A stretch of DNA of 7,657 nucleotides. Origin: Anaerolineae bacterium. Its GTDB lineage: Bacteria > Chloroflexota > Anaerolineae > Aggregatilineales > UBA3940. Below are positions 1 through 6,343 of the stretch, in pieces (within the stretch, counting starts at the first letter, position 1; the number at the start of each line of letters is the position of its first letter). A model generated the notes under the pieces. That model did not search any database. It was not told where the DNA came from and was given only the letters and a program-made list of their open reading frames with translations. The DNA is taken from the NCBI GenBank assembly GCA_020852775.1, contig JADZAD010000051.1, positions 1-7,657 on the forward strand, read 5' to 3'. The position numbers and the translations under genes were made by a program.

Positions 1-781
1 AGAGGGCAAAGATGCTGAACGACCAGCCGACGATGGTCGGTGAGCCACCAAGGTCGCTGATGTAGATCCCTAGGTAATTCATCATGCCGCTGTCAGCGAT
101 TCCGACAATGATCATGCTCACAGTGAAGATGATCCAGGCAGGCTGCATCAGCTTCTTCAACTCCCGGAGCAGGGGCTGTTGAATGGTCGCTGGCTGCGGA
201 CGCAGTTGCAGGGCGGAGATCAGAAACGCAACCATCACCGCGATATACCCGTAGAACAGCCACCGGAGGCCGAGTGCCTGTGTCACGTAGCCCATCAGGA
301 ACGACGTCAGGATGAACCCTACCGAGCCCCAGAATCGTTGCCGTCCGTAGAGCTCCGGACGCTCCCTCAGCAGACGCATGGTGCCACCGCTGAGCAGGGT
401 GACGACTGGGTTGGTCACAAAGGACATTGCCATCCACAGGAGCAGAATCGGCAGGAACTGGTTGAACTGTGGAATGGCGGCCATGATGAGGATCGCCCCG
501 ATTGCCATCATCGAGAGCAGAGGGCGGAGCATCCCCAGCCGGTCATTGATCAGCCCCCAGATCGGGCCGCCGATCATCCCAATGATCGGTGCTACCGCAG
601 CGATTTGCCCGATCTGCGGCGTGGAGAGGCCGATCGAATTCAGATACAGGTTAAAGTACGAGACAGTGATCCCGAACCCACCAAACATGCAGAGAAACAG
701 CAGCCGCATGATGAAGAGATCGTGCCGGGTTTCTGGCGGGAAGCTGACCGGAGAGCGCAGTTTCTGTAACAGTGCAGCCAT
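1..781 (-). CDS. MFS transporter, third tandem copy (MFS3), 3' end beyond window
   Basis: This gene starts at the ATG at 781 and stays open to the window edge, giving 260 visible residues (the last complete codon covers 2-4). It encodes an integral membrane transporter of the major facilitator superfamily, with the N-terminal six helices and the start of the second half in view. The loop between helices 2 and 3 carries the MFS signature at residues 75-86 (WGLINDRLGMLR). The cytoplasmic loop between helices 4 and 5 has YGRQRFWGS at about 145-153, a mark of the MFS_1-like/HcaT/nucleoside symporter group. It aligns with MFS1 and MFS2 throughout, including the ISDLGGSPTIVGWS stretch after helix 7, so the missing part should be about 130-140 residues. 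AGGA at 786-789 is a ribosome binding site with a short 4-base spacer. The gap from the MFS2 stop is 44 bases, consistent with one operon. No frameshift is visible. Substrate unknown; nucleosides are inferred from the neighbours. Confidence 0.93.
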   Translation of the reverse strand, partial: MAALLQKLRSPVSFPPETRHDLFIMRLLFLCMFGGFGITVSYFNLYLNSIGLSTPQIGQIAAVAPIIGMIGGPIWGLINDRLGMLRPLLSMMAIGAILIMAAIPQFNQFLPILLLWMAMSFVTNPVVTLLSGGTMRLLRERPELYGRQRFWGSVGFILTSFLMGYVTQALGLRWLFYGYIAVMVAFLISALQLRPQPATIQQPLLRELKKLMQPAWIIFTVSMIIVGIADSGMMNYLGIYISDLGGSPTIVGWSFSIFAL

Positions 782-825
782 GGAGTCCTGATTACTCTCT
801 TGCGGGTGGACAGGCGAGTCTGGGT

Positions 826-2016
826 CTACGGGCGGCCAGTGATCCGGCTGCCCAGCCACAGCAGCAGGAAGGCGAGCAGCCCGATAAGGGCATAAATCTG
901 AAACAGGCTGGCGGGACCGATCTGGTCATACAGGTACCCGCTGATAGGCGAGCCAACGATACTGGCGAGTGCGCTTGCCGTGATCACCATCCCCTGCGAT
1001 GTAATCTTGAGATCAGGCGGGGCCAGCCGGTTAGCGTAGTCTACACCCGCAATCAGGAACGGGCCAAGCGTGATGCCATGCATCAGGTTGATCGCCAGCG
1101 CCCACTGCGCTGAGGGCATAATCCCGTAGAGAAACCAGCGGACGGCATACACCGCATAGGCGAAGAGTAGCAGCTTGCGAGGCCCGAAGCGTGTCAGCAG
1201 GACCGTACCGAAGAACAGAATCGGCAGTTCAGCCACCGCGCCGAGGCTCCATACGGTGCCGATCAGGGACTCGCTGCCACCCATGTCCTTCAGATACGGG
1301 CTGAGGAACGTGTACATGCCGTTGTTGGCAAGACTCAGCACGAAGATGCTCGCCATGAACAGCGCCCATTCGTGCTGCTGTACCAGATGCTTGATCCCGT
1401 GCCACACCGGGCGTGATACTCGTACCGGCTGCGGCCGGAGCAGTTGAGAAGCCAGCACAAAGACGCTCATTGCTCCGATCTGCACGTAGAACATCCACGC
1501 CAGGTTGATGAATTGAAGGAGGAATCCGCCGATCCCGGAGGAGAAGATATACCCGATCGATCCCCAGATGCGCTGCCGCCCGTACCGCTCAGGTCGGTCA
1601 CCCAGCAGGGACAGCGTGACACCACTCATCAGGCTGTCGATGGGCCGGCTGAAGAATGCGAAGAAAGCTGCCACTGGCAGCAGGAAGAGAAACTCGCGTG
1701 AGAGTGACAGGCCGAAAGTCGCAACGATGACACCAAAACCTGTCACCATCAGCAGCAGACGTACTTTACCCAGCCGGTCGCTGAGCACTCCCCAGAGTGG
1801 TACGGCTACCATTCCGATCAATGGGCCCAGGGAGAAGATCGTGCCGAGCTGTGGCCCGCTCAATCCGATCTCATGATAGTACAGCGCGATGAACGTTGAG
1901 AAGATGCCATTTCCCACAAAGAAGAAGAAATACATCAGCCGCACGATGACAAGCTGGCGCTCGTTAGCCATTGAATCGCTGCTTCCGGGATCTGCCGGGT
2001 ACAGTTGGGATACCAT
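826..2016 (-). CDS. MFS transporter, second tandem copy (MFS2)
   Basis: A complete 396-residue, probably 12-helix inner membrane transporter of the MFS_1-like type. Residues 21-50 form a hydrophobic first helix. The helix 2-3 signature WGVLSDRLGKVR is at about 75-86. YGRQRIWGSIGYI is at about 145-157. AELPILFFG at 262-270 and YAVRWFLYG at 290-298 mark the second half. The frame is open to a GTG at 2073, inside the end of MFS1, but that codon has no ribosome binding site. I chose the ATG at 2016 because CAGGA at 2026-2030 precedes it by 9 bases and it gives exactly the length of MFS1. An ATG at 1971 (MANERQ) is a weaker alternative. The MFS1 stop lies 14 bases upstream, so the two are probably co-transcribed. 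It is clearly paralogous to MFS1 along its whole length, for example in ISGYLYDQIGPASLFQIYAL near the C terminus. Substrate is not readable from sequence; nucleoside or related riboside is inferred from context. Confidence 0.93.
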   Translation of the reverse strand: MVSQLYPADPGSSDSMANERQLVIVRLMYFFFFVGNGIFSTFIALYYHEIGLSGPQLGTIFSLGPLIGMVAVPLWGVLSDRLGKVRLLLMVTGFGVIVATFGLSLSREFLFLLPVAAFFAFFSRPIDSLMSGVTLSLLGDRPERYGRQRIWGSIGYIFSSGIGGFLLQFINLAWMFYVQIGAMSVFVLASQLLRPQPVRVSRPVWHGIKHLVQQHEWALFMASIFVLSLANNGMYTFLSPYLKDMGGSESLIGTVWSLGAVAELPILFFGTVLLTRFGPRKLLLFAYAVYAVRWFLYGIMPSAQWALAINLMHGITLGPFLIAGVDYANRLAPPDLKITSQGMVITASALASIVGSPISGYLYDQIGPASLFQIYALIGLLAFLLLWLGSRITGRP

Positions 2017-2025
2017 TGTGCTCTG

Positions 2026-2030
2026 TCCTG
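2026..2030 (-). promoter_or_regulatory. Ribosome binding site deciding the MFS2 start
   Basis: CAGGA on the minus strand lies 9 bases before the ATG at 2016 and directly after the MFS1 stop codon. It supports the 2016 start over the upstream GTG at 2073, which lies inside MFS1 without such a site. Confidence 0.6.
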
Positions 2031-3221
2031 TTACATAATCTGCGCCGCATTGCGGCGGCGGATACCCCACCACAGCAGGCCGAGTGCGAATACCCCGAGC
2101 AGGGCATAGAGTTGGAAGAGCAGCCCCGGCCCGATCCGGTCATACAGGGCGCCACTGATCGGCGAGAAGATCGTTCGCGCCAGTGCCATTGATGTGAAAT
2201 AGAAACCCTGTGTGGTCGCTTTCAGTTCCGGCGGAGCCAGCTCATTGGCGTAAGCCACCGCCCCGATCAGCTGCGCTCCGAACGTCAGGCTGTGCAGCAG
2301 TGCGATCGGGATGGCCCATTCCGGTGTCGCCATGATCCCGTAAAGCAGCCAGCGTACCGCATACAGGCCGTATCCTACCAGCAGAAGCTTCCGCGCCCCG
2401 AATCGTTGCAGCAGATACGCACCCAGGAACAGCACCGGGAGTTCAGAAATGGATTGCAGGCTTGATACTGCCCCTATCAGCCCCTGATCACCACCCAGAT
2501 CGCGCACGTACACGCTCAGAAAGACATTCATCCCGGCCACGCCGATATTCAGGATGAACAGGCTGGCCATGAAGACAGCCCAATCTCGCTGCCGGATAAG
2601 CCTCCCCAGGCCTTCTCGCAGAGGAGTCTTCAGTTTACTGTGCTGGGGACTGAGAAAGAAGACGATAGCGAGCATCACCCCCAGCATCGCCATATACACA
2701 TAGAACATCGCCCCCAACCCGGTCTGGTTAAAGACCTGCCCGAAAGTCCACGTGAATATGATGAACGAAAGTGACCCCCAGATACGCTGCCGGCTGAAGC
2801 GTTCCGGCTCATCGTGCAGCAGATGCATCGTGACCCCGGCCAGCAGCGTATTGAGCGGCTGTGTGAAGAATGAATACCACAGGGTGGCCGCAATCAGCGG
2901 GAGGAAACCCTCTGCCGTAATGAACCAGACCCCACCAACGATCGCACCGGTAGTAGTGATGATCAATGCCCGGTTGGAGCCGAAGCGATCGCTGATCATT
3001 CCCCACATCGGGCCTGATACCGCCACAACCAGCGCAGTGGTCGCGTTCAGCACCCCGATCTGCGTTCCACTGAGCCCGACCTCACGGTAATACACGTTCA
3101 GATACGTGATCATCAGGCCGAAGCCTGCGTAAAAGAAGAAGTACAGCCCTCTTACCAGCCGCAGATCGCGCCTGCGCAGGGCCTCAGGAGAGTATGCAGC
3201 TGAGGTTAGGGGGCCGGACAT
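2031..3221 (-). CDS. MFS transporter, first tandem copy (MFS1)
   Basis: A complete 396-residue, probably 12-helix membrane transporter and the first gene of the transporter unit. After a short basic N terminus (RRRDLRLVR, 16-24) come the helices. The MFS helix 2-3 signature WGMISDRFGSNR is at about 73-84. FSRQRIWGSLSFI is at about 142-154, a hallmark of the MFS_1-like/HcaT/LacY-type group. The second half has SELPVLFLGAYL at 259-270 and YAVRWLLYG at 287-295. The start at 3221 is supported by AGGAAA at 3233-3238, 11 bases upstream, a rather long spacer. It is preceded by a leader of about 175 nt from a good promoter and followed 14 bases later by MFS2. Relatives carry sugars, nucleosides or aromatic acids by proton symport. 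Here the four adjacent nucleoside hydrolases make nucleoside import the best inference. Transport substrate and direction are not proven by the sequence. Confidence 0.94.
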   Translation of the reverse strand: MSGPLTSAAYSPEALRRRDLRLVRGLYFFFYAGFGLMITYLNVYYREVGLSGTQIGVLNATTALVVAVSGPMWGMISDRFGSNRALIITTTGAIVGGVWFITAEGFLPLIAATLWYSFFTQPLNTLLAGVTMHLLHDEPERFSRQRIWGSLSFIIFTWTFGQVFNQTGLGAMFYVYMAMLGVMLAIVFFLSPQHSKLKTPLREGLGRLIRQRDWAVFMASLFILNIGVAGMNVFLSVYVRDLGGDQGLIGAVSSLQSISELPVLFLGAYLLQRFGARKLLLVGYGLYAVRWLLYGIMATPEWAIPIALLHSLTFGAQLIGAVAYANELAPPELKATTQGFYFTSMALARTIFSPISGALYDRIGPGLLFQLYALLGVFALGLLWWGIRRRNAAQIM

Positions 3222-3396
3222 GCTTGGCTGGCTTTCCTGGCCGGGGTATCCCGGTCAGGGCCGGGCGGCATTATTATGTGTGCGGTCGGGTAAAGAGTAG
3301 GCAGCCGAACCCCACCGGGTGTGGTAGGCATGCTGCCGGGAAAGTACTCTTAATTCAGCGGGTAGCAGGCATGAAGTGGTGAAGCGGACAGACTAC
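3222..3396 (-). promoter_or_regulatory. Structured 5' leader of the transporter unit, class unknown
   Basis: This stretch of about 175 bases lies between the predicted transcription start and MFS1 and holds no convincing gene. It contains a composite stem. AAGAGTA (3351-3345 on the minus strand) pairs with TACTCTT (3299-3293), and GGCAGC (3337-3332) pairs with GCTGCC (3305-3300). The two helices are separated on the 5' side only by a 7-base bulge (3344-3338). Inside is a smaller stem, ACCACAC (3325-3319) with GTGGGGT (3315-3309), with one mismatch and a 3-base loop. A second hairpin follows at the ribosome binding site. The nested pairing suggests cis-regulation, possibly a ligand-sensing RNA or a protein-binding site. 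I see no purine, preQ1, TPP, guanidine or T-box consensus. The left boundary rests on the inferred transcription start. Confidence 0.45.
3233..3259 (-). promoter_or_regulatory. Hairpin overlapping the MFS1 ribosome binding site
   Basis: On the minus-strand RNA, CCUGACCGGG (3259-3250) can pair with CCCGGCCAGG (3245-3236) across a 4-nt loop, with a single A-C mismatch. The 3' arm includes the AGG of the AGGAAA ribosome binding site (3233-3238) of MFS1. If it forms, it would partly hide the site and lower translation. That is an inference from base pairing only. Confidence 0.45.
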
Positions 3397-3402
3397 ATCG
3401 TC

Positions 3403-3430
3403 ATTATAGCCCGCCTGTGCAATAAAACAA
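3403..3430 (-). promoter_or_regulatory. Sigma-70-type promoter for the transporter genes
   Basis: Minus strand: -35 box TTGTTT (3430-3425), a 16-bp spacer, and a perfect -10 box TATAAT (3408-3403). Transcription would start near 3396. It sits just after the predicted terminator of the hydrolase operon and before MFS1, the expected place for a separate transcription unit. The exact -10 match in a G+C-rich setting makes chance less likely. No clear repressor palindrome was seen next to it. Confidence 0.7.
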
Positions 3431-3443
3431 CCGTGGTAAAGAG

Positions 3444-3471
3444 GCAGGCCGGAGTTGTCTCTCCGGCCTGC
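3444..3471 (-). terminator. Intrinsic-type terminator after the hydrolase operon
   Basis: A perfect 11-bp inverted repeat (GCAGGCCGGAG at 3444-3454 with CTCCGGCCTGC at 3461-3471) with a 6-base loop begins 11 bases after the NH4 stop codon. On the minus strand it is followed by CTCTTTACC and then a T-richer stretch near 3430-3421. The stem is strong but the U tract is short and broken, so it may terminate incompletely or act as an RNA-stabilising 3' hairpin. Confidence 0.65.
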
Positions 3472-3482
3472 TTGTCAGATGG

Positions 3483-4403
3483 TCAGCCGGCGCCCAGCGC
3501 CTCAGCCATGATCTCAATGAACCGCTTCCGGTTGATCCCTGTGCCTGCGTCCACATTCGGCTGGCGTTTCGAGCGCCCGGAGATGTCCGCGACGGTGCGG
3601 CCGCGTGTCAGATCGCCGTTCACCTCGACATCGACCCACATCGGCTGGGTCTCGATCAACCCTGGCTCGATGATCTCGGCGACGGTGCAGGCATCGAAGA
3701 TTTGGCCGCCTTCCCAGCCGTACTCCCGGATCGTCCACAGGATTTCGTCCAGCATGACTTCCGCTGAGACCTTCGCCTGCGGAGTATCAAGCGAGCGGAG
3801 CATTTCCACATCCGCCGGGGTGACCAGCGCCTGTTTGGTAACTTCCAGTCCGACCATCAGAATCGGGATGCCGGCGTTGTAGACAACCTTCGCCCCTTCC
3901 GGGTCGGCCAGGATGTTGAACTCGGCGGACGGCGTTGTATTACCTTCGAGGTAGGCGCCGCCCATCGTCACGATCCGCGGGATGCGCTTCGCCAGCCCGG
4001 GGTCAAGCCGCAGCGCGAGGGCCAGGTTCGTCAGCGGCCCGATCGGAGCATAGATCGTGTCCGGGCCGTCCGGGCCGTTGTAGTAGTCACGCAGGAAGTC
4101 CACGGCATGCTGCGGCTGTGCTGCGACGGTCGGTTCGGGCAGGGGGAGAACCCTCCCGTTCAGCCCGGTTGACGGGTTCGGATCGCCGGTCAGGGCTACG
4201 ACAGCGCCCGGGTAGACCGGAACGTGCTGCAACGCCCCTGACGATACCACCTTGAGCGTGTTGGGCAGGGTGATCTCATGCGGGGCGTTACCATGAGTGA
4301 CGGTAATCGCTACCAGGTCGATCGCCGGGTGATGGCCCGCCATCAGGATAGCGACGGCATCATCATTCCCGGTGTCTACGTCAATGATCATCTTCTGTGG
4401 CAT
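3483..4403 (-). CDS. Nucleoside hydrolase family protein, divergent copy (NH4)
   Basis: A complete 306-residue cytosolic protein of the inosine/uridine-preferring nucleoside hydrolase family, which cleaves ribonucleosides to base and ribose using a bound calcium ion. The N-terminal loop DVDTGNDDA gives D8, D10, D14 and D15. N39 ends the THGN motif. IGPLTN is at 121-126 and MGG at 147-149. AEFNILADPEGA is at about 160-171 with E161 and N163 at the ribose site. The C-terminal metal Asp is D237 in IFDAC. The residue before it is F236, where typical inosine/uridine enzymes have His. The HGxDGLG-like loop of NH1 to NH3 is also missing, replaced by a Gly/Pro-rich stretch near 73-90. Metal binding thus looks intact, but leaving-group activation must differ, so the substrate may be unusual or activity low. 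The start is set by AGGAG overlapping the NH3 stop, 8 bases upstream. It is the last gene before the terminator. Confidence 0.93.
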   Translation of the reverse strand: MPQKMIIDVDTGNDDAVAILMAGHHPAIDLVAITVTHGNAPHEITLPNTLKVVSSGALQHVPVYPGAVVALTGDPNPSTGLNGRVLPLPEPTVAAQPQHAVDFLRDYYNGPDGPDTIYAPIGPLTNLALALRLDPGLAKRIPRIVTMGGAYLEGNTTPSAEFNILADPEGAKVVYNAGIPILMVGLEVTKQALVTPADVEMLRSLDTPQAKVSAEVMLDEILWTIREYGWEGGQIFDACTVAEIIEPGLIETQPMWVDVEVNGDLTRGRTVADISGRSKRQPNVDAGTGINRKRFIEIMAEALGAG

Positions 4404-4408
4404 AGCGG

Positions 4409-4414
4409 CTCCTA
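4409..4414 (-). promoter_or_regulatory. NH4 ribosome binding site overlapping the NH3 stop
   Basis: TAGGAG on the minus strand contains both the TAG stop of NH3 (4414-4412) and the AGGAG site for NH4, 5 bases before its ATG. The overlap predicts translational coupling and fixes the NH4 start. Confidence 0.75.
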
Positions 4415-5365
4415 ACTGTATTTGGCGATGCGTTCGTAGTACAGCTTTCGCAGGCGCTCCGCGTCTACGTGCATCAGGATGTCGGTGTCGGTAAAGACGT
4501 AACCCGGTGTCTCACGCGGGCGGCGGCGGCGGTCGGCGATGGTCTGCCCTGCTGCGTAGCCTTCGGTTTCGACGTAGACCGGGTAGCGTTCGACCGTGAA
4601 CAGCGTGGGGTCAACCAGGTAGGCTACTGCCAGCAGGTCAGGCAGATCGATCGACTCTTCCGGAAGCTGGAGTGCGTCCCGCAGGCAGGGGTAGATCTCC
4701 CTGAGGAAGTTCGATGCCGGGTTGTTGAGCGCGGTCAGGTGATCCATGTACTTCTGGTTGAGCATGAACTCGGCATTTACATCCCATCCCGCCATTGTCA
4801 CCGGCCAGCCGGCGCTAAAGACGATATGGGCCGCATGTGGATCGTTGCGAATGTTCGCTTCCGCTACTGCGGTGATATTTCCGCCGGAGAACGCGGCCCC
4901 GCCCATCAGCGAGATCCCCTTGACCTTCCCGACGATCCGCGGCTCGATCAAGGCTGCCAGCGCAACGTTGGTCAGCGGGCCCAGCGGTGTGATATACACC
5001 TCGCCGGGGTGCGCCATCACCGTGTCGATAATGAACTGCGCCGCGCGCCTGTCGACGGGCTTACCCTTCGGCTGTGGCAGGCGGTCACCCGCGTTGCCCA
5101 GCCCGTCCGCGCCGTGGACGCCCGCACCGCCGCCGAAGCGAGGCTTGATGATCAGAGGGCGTTCCGCGCCCATCGCCACCGGGATGTCCGGTATGCCAGC
5201 GGTTTCTACCACCCGGATCGCGTTGTAAGTGGTATTCTGCACACCACCGTTCCCGAAGACTGCGCTGATCCCCAGCACCTCAAGTTCAGGCGATTGCAGC
5301 GCGAAGAAAATGGTGAAGATGTCATCCACGCCGGGGTCGGCGTCGATGATAATTTTCTGAGGCAT
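4412..5365 (-). CDS. Nucleoside hydrolase family protein lacking the catalytic His (NH3)
   Basis: A complete 317-residue cytosolic nucleoside hydrolase homologue. The calcium loop DADPGVDD gives D8, D10, D14 and D15. N39 follows in VFGN. VHGADGLG is at about 83-90. LGPLTN is at 128-133 and MGG at 154-156. AEANIRNDPHAA is at about 168-179, with E169 and N171 at the ribose site. The C-terminal metal Asp is D243 in DLPDLLAVAY. The residue before it is P242, not the His found in NH1, NH2 and classical inosine/uridine enzymes. In family members studied, that His protonates the leaving base, so this copy may use another acid or handle another substrate. The remainder of the fold is normal in length and order, so it is not a decayed gene. 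The start is fixed by AGGAGGAG overlapping the NH2 stop. Exact substrate unknown. Confidence 0.94.
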   Translation of the reverse strand: MPQKIIIDADPGVDDIFTIFFALQSPELEVLGISAVFGNGGVQNTTYNAIRVVETAGIPDIPVAMGAERPLIIKPRFGGGAGVHGADGLGNAGDRLPQPKGKPVDRRAAQFIIDTVMAHPGEVYITPLGPLTNVALAALIEPRIVGKVKGISLMGGAAFSGGNITAVAEANIRNDPHAAHIVFSAGWPVTMAGWDVNAEFMLNQKYMDHLTALNNPASNFLREIYPCLRDALQLPEESIDLPDLLAVAYLVDPTLFTVERYPVYVETEGYAAGQTIADRRRRPRETPGYVFTDTDILMHVDAERLRKLYYERIAKYS

Positions 5366-5371
5366 GTGTGC

Positions 5372-5379
5372 TCCTCCTA
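5372..5379 (-). promoter_or_regulatory. NH3 ribosome binding site overlapping the NH2 stop
   Basis: TAGGAGGA on the minus strand merges the TAG stop of NH2 (5379-5377) with a near-perfect ribosome binding site for NH3, whose ATG begins at 5365. This fixes the start and predicts coupled translation. Confidence 0.8.
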
Positions 5380-6315
5380 CTGGTACGTGCTGATACGCTC
5401 ACGATAGAGCTTGAGATAGCGCTCGGAATCAACGCCTACGCACACGTCAATCTCCGTGGAATCCTCCCACCTTTTGTAGCGATCCGGTACGGTGAAACCT
5501 TTGCAGTGCCCTTCCGTCTCGACGTACACCGGCATCCGCTCGATCGTGAACAGGCTCTTGTCGATCGCGCAGGCGATCGCCGAGGAGTCATGTACGCAGA
5601 TGCCGCCCCGGTACTTCGGATGCTGGAAGACACCCTGATAGAACGGCACGATCTCCCTGATAAAGTTAGCCGCCTTGTTGCCGATGCCGTAGAGCGCATT
5701 CAGGTAATCCGGGTCCATGATCACCTGCTCGGTGGCGTCCAGCCCGACCATCGTGAGCGGCCAGCCTGCGCTGAACACGATATTCGCGGCATGTGGGTCA
5801 TTGTGGATGTTGGCCTCCGCGACCGGGGTGACGTTCCCCAGCGTGATGCCACCACCCATGATGATCACTTCCTTCACGTTCTCCACGATGCGCGGTTCAA
5901 GCCGCAGGGCCAGCGCGATGTTGGTCAGCGGGCCCACGGGCACGAGTGTGATTTCACCCGGGCTCGCCATTACCATATCGACGATGAACTGCGCGGCGCT
6001 GGCCTTGATCGGCTTGCCCTTCGGCGGGCCGAACTTGTGACCCGCGCCGCCAAGGCCATCAACATGATGGGCAGCGCGTCCGCCAAGCGTCGTCTCGACG
6101 ACGAGCGGATGGCCCGTGCCCCTGGCAACCGGGATGTCCGGCTTGCCGGCCTCTTCGATCACCCGGAGCGAGTTCAGCGTGCACTGGTCGATGTCCGTGT
6201 TGCCGTACACCGTGGTGATGCCGACGAATTCGAGTTCCGGTGACGCCAGCCCGAAGAACAACGCCATTGTGTCGTCAACACCCGTATCCGTATCAAAGAT
6301 AATCTTGCGTACCAT
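5377..6315 (-). CDS. Inosine/uridine-type nucleoside hydrolase (NH2)
   Basis: A complete 312-residue cytosolic nucleoside hydrolase, predicted to hydrolyse a ribonucleoside to base plus ribose. The calcium loop DTDTGVDD gives D8, D10, D14 and D15. N39 follows in VYGN. AHHVDGLG has H83 in the active-site loop. VGPLTN is at about 127-132 and MGG at 153-155. AEANIHNDPHAA supplies E167 and N169 for the ribose hydroxyls. The C-terminal CVHDSSAIA has H242 and D243, the catalytic His and metal Asp pair, so this copy looks fully equipped. It is closest to NH1: both share LRLEPRIVENVKEV and the FTVPD..RW tail, and parts are nearly identical at DNA level. The ATG at 6315 has AGAGGAGAG with AGGAG about 6 bases upstream. 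It lies 28 bases after NH1 and 11 before NH3 in one operon. Base preference cannot be read from sequence. Confidence 0.96.
   Translation of the reverse strand: MVRKIIFDTDTGVDDTMALFFGLASPELEFVGITTVYGNTDIDQCTLNSLRVIEEAGKPDIPVARGTGHPLVVETTLGGRAAHHVDGLGGAGHKFGPPKGKPIKASAAQFIVDMVMASPGEITLVPVGPLTNIALALRLEPRIVENVKEVIIMGGGITLGNVTPVAEANIHNDPHAANIVFSAGWPLTMVGLDATEQVIMDPDYLNALYGIGNKAANFIREIVPFYQGVFQHPKYRGGICVHDSSAIACAIDKSLFTIERMPVYVETEGHCKGFTVPDRYKRWEDSTEIDVCVGVDSERYLKLYRERISTYQ
5866..5916. repeat. Copy of a 51-bp near-identical segment shared with NH1
   Basis: This stretch in NH2 matches 6836-6886 in NH1 at 50 of 51 bases; the one difference (5896 against 6866) is synonymous. It encodes the LRLEPRIVENVKEV region. 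Recent duplication or gene conversion between the paralogues is the likely cause. Confidence 0.75.
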
Positions 6316-6343
6316 GATGCTCTCCTCTTTCGTGTAGAGCGGG

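Noticed and set aside
93..437. Minus-strand open frame of 114 codons inside MFS3
   Set aside because: It is out of frame with the MFS3 coding sequence, whose translation shows clear helices and MFS motifs over the same bases.
2043..2057. GC-rich hairpin (CGCCGC, 3-base loop, GCGGCG) at the end of MFS1
   Set aside because: No T tract follows on the minus strand and it lies within the MFS1 coding end just before the MFS2 ribosome binding site, so a terminator is unlikely; a short GC-rich palindrome in coding sequence is common.
2017..2073. N-terminal extension of MFS2 to the GTG at 2073, overlapping MFS1
   Set aside because: There is no ribosome binding site before the GTG, while the ATG at 2016 has one and yields the same length as the paralogue MFS1.
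3206..3331. A 41-codon minus-strand open frame in the MFS1 leader, overlapping the MFS1 start
   Set aside because: It has no ribosome binding site, a Pro/Thr-rich composition without a recognisable motif, and its start lies inside the composite RNA stem. Treated as non-coding leader unless conservation shows otherwise.
3222..3482. Transfer RNA, insertion sequence, CRISPR or attachment site in the only sizeable gap
   Set aside because: No cloverleaf, transposase, direct-repeat array or terminal inverted repeats were seen; the gap is explained by terminator, promoter and leader.
4469..6243. Long plus-strand open frames opposite NH2 and NH3 (about 290-310 codons)
   Set aside because: They are antisense to genes with complete family motifs, encode Arg/His/Asp-rich sequence without known domains, and have no convincing ribosome binding sites. 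They reflect codon bias in G+C-rich genes.
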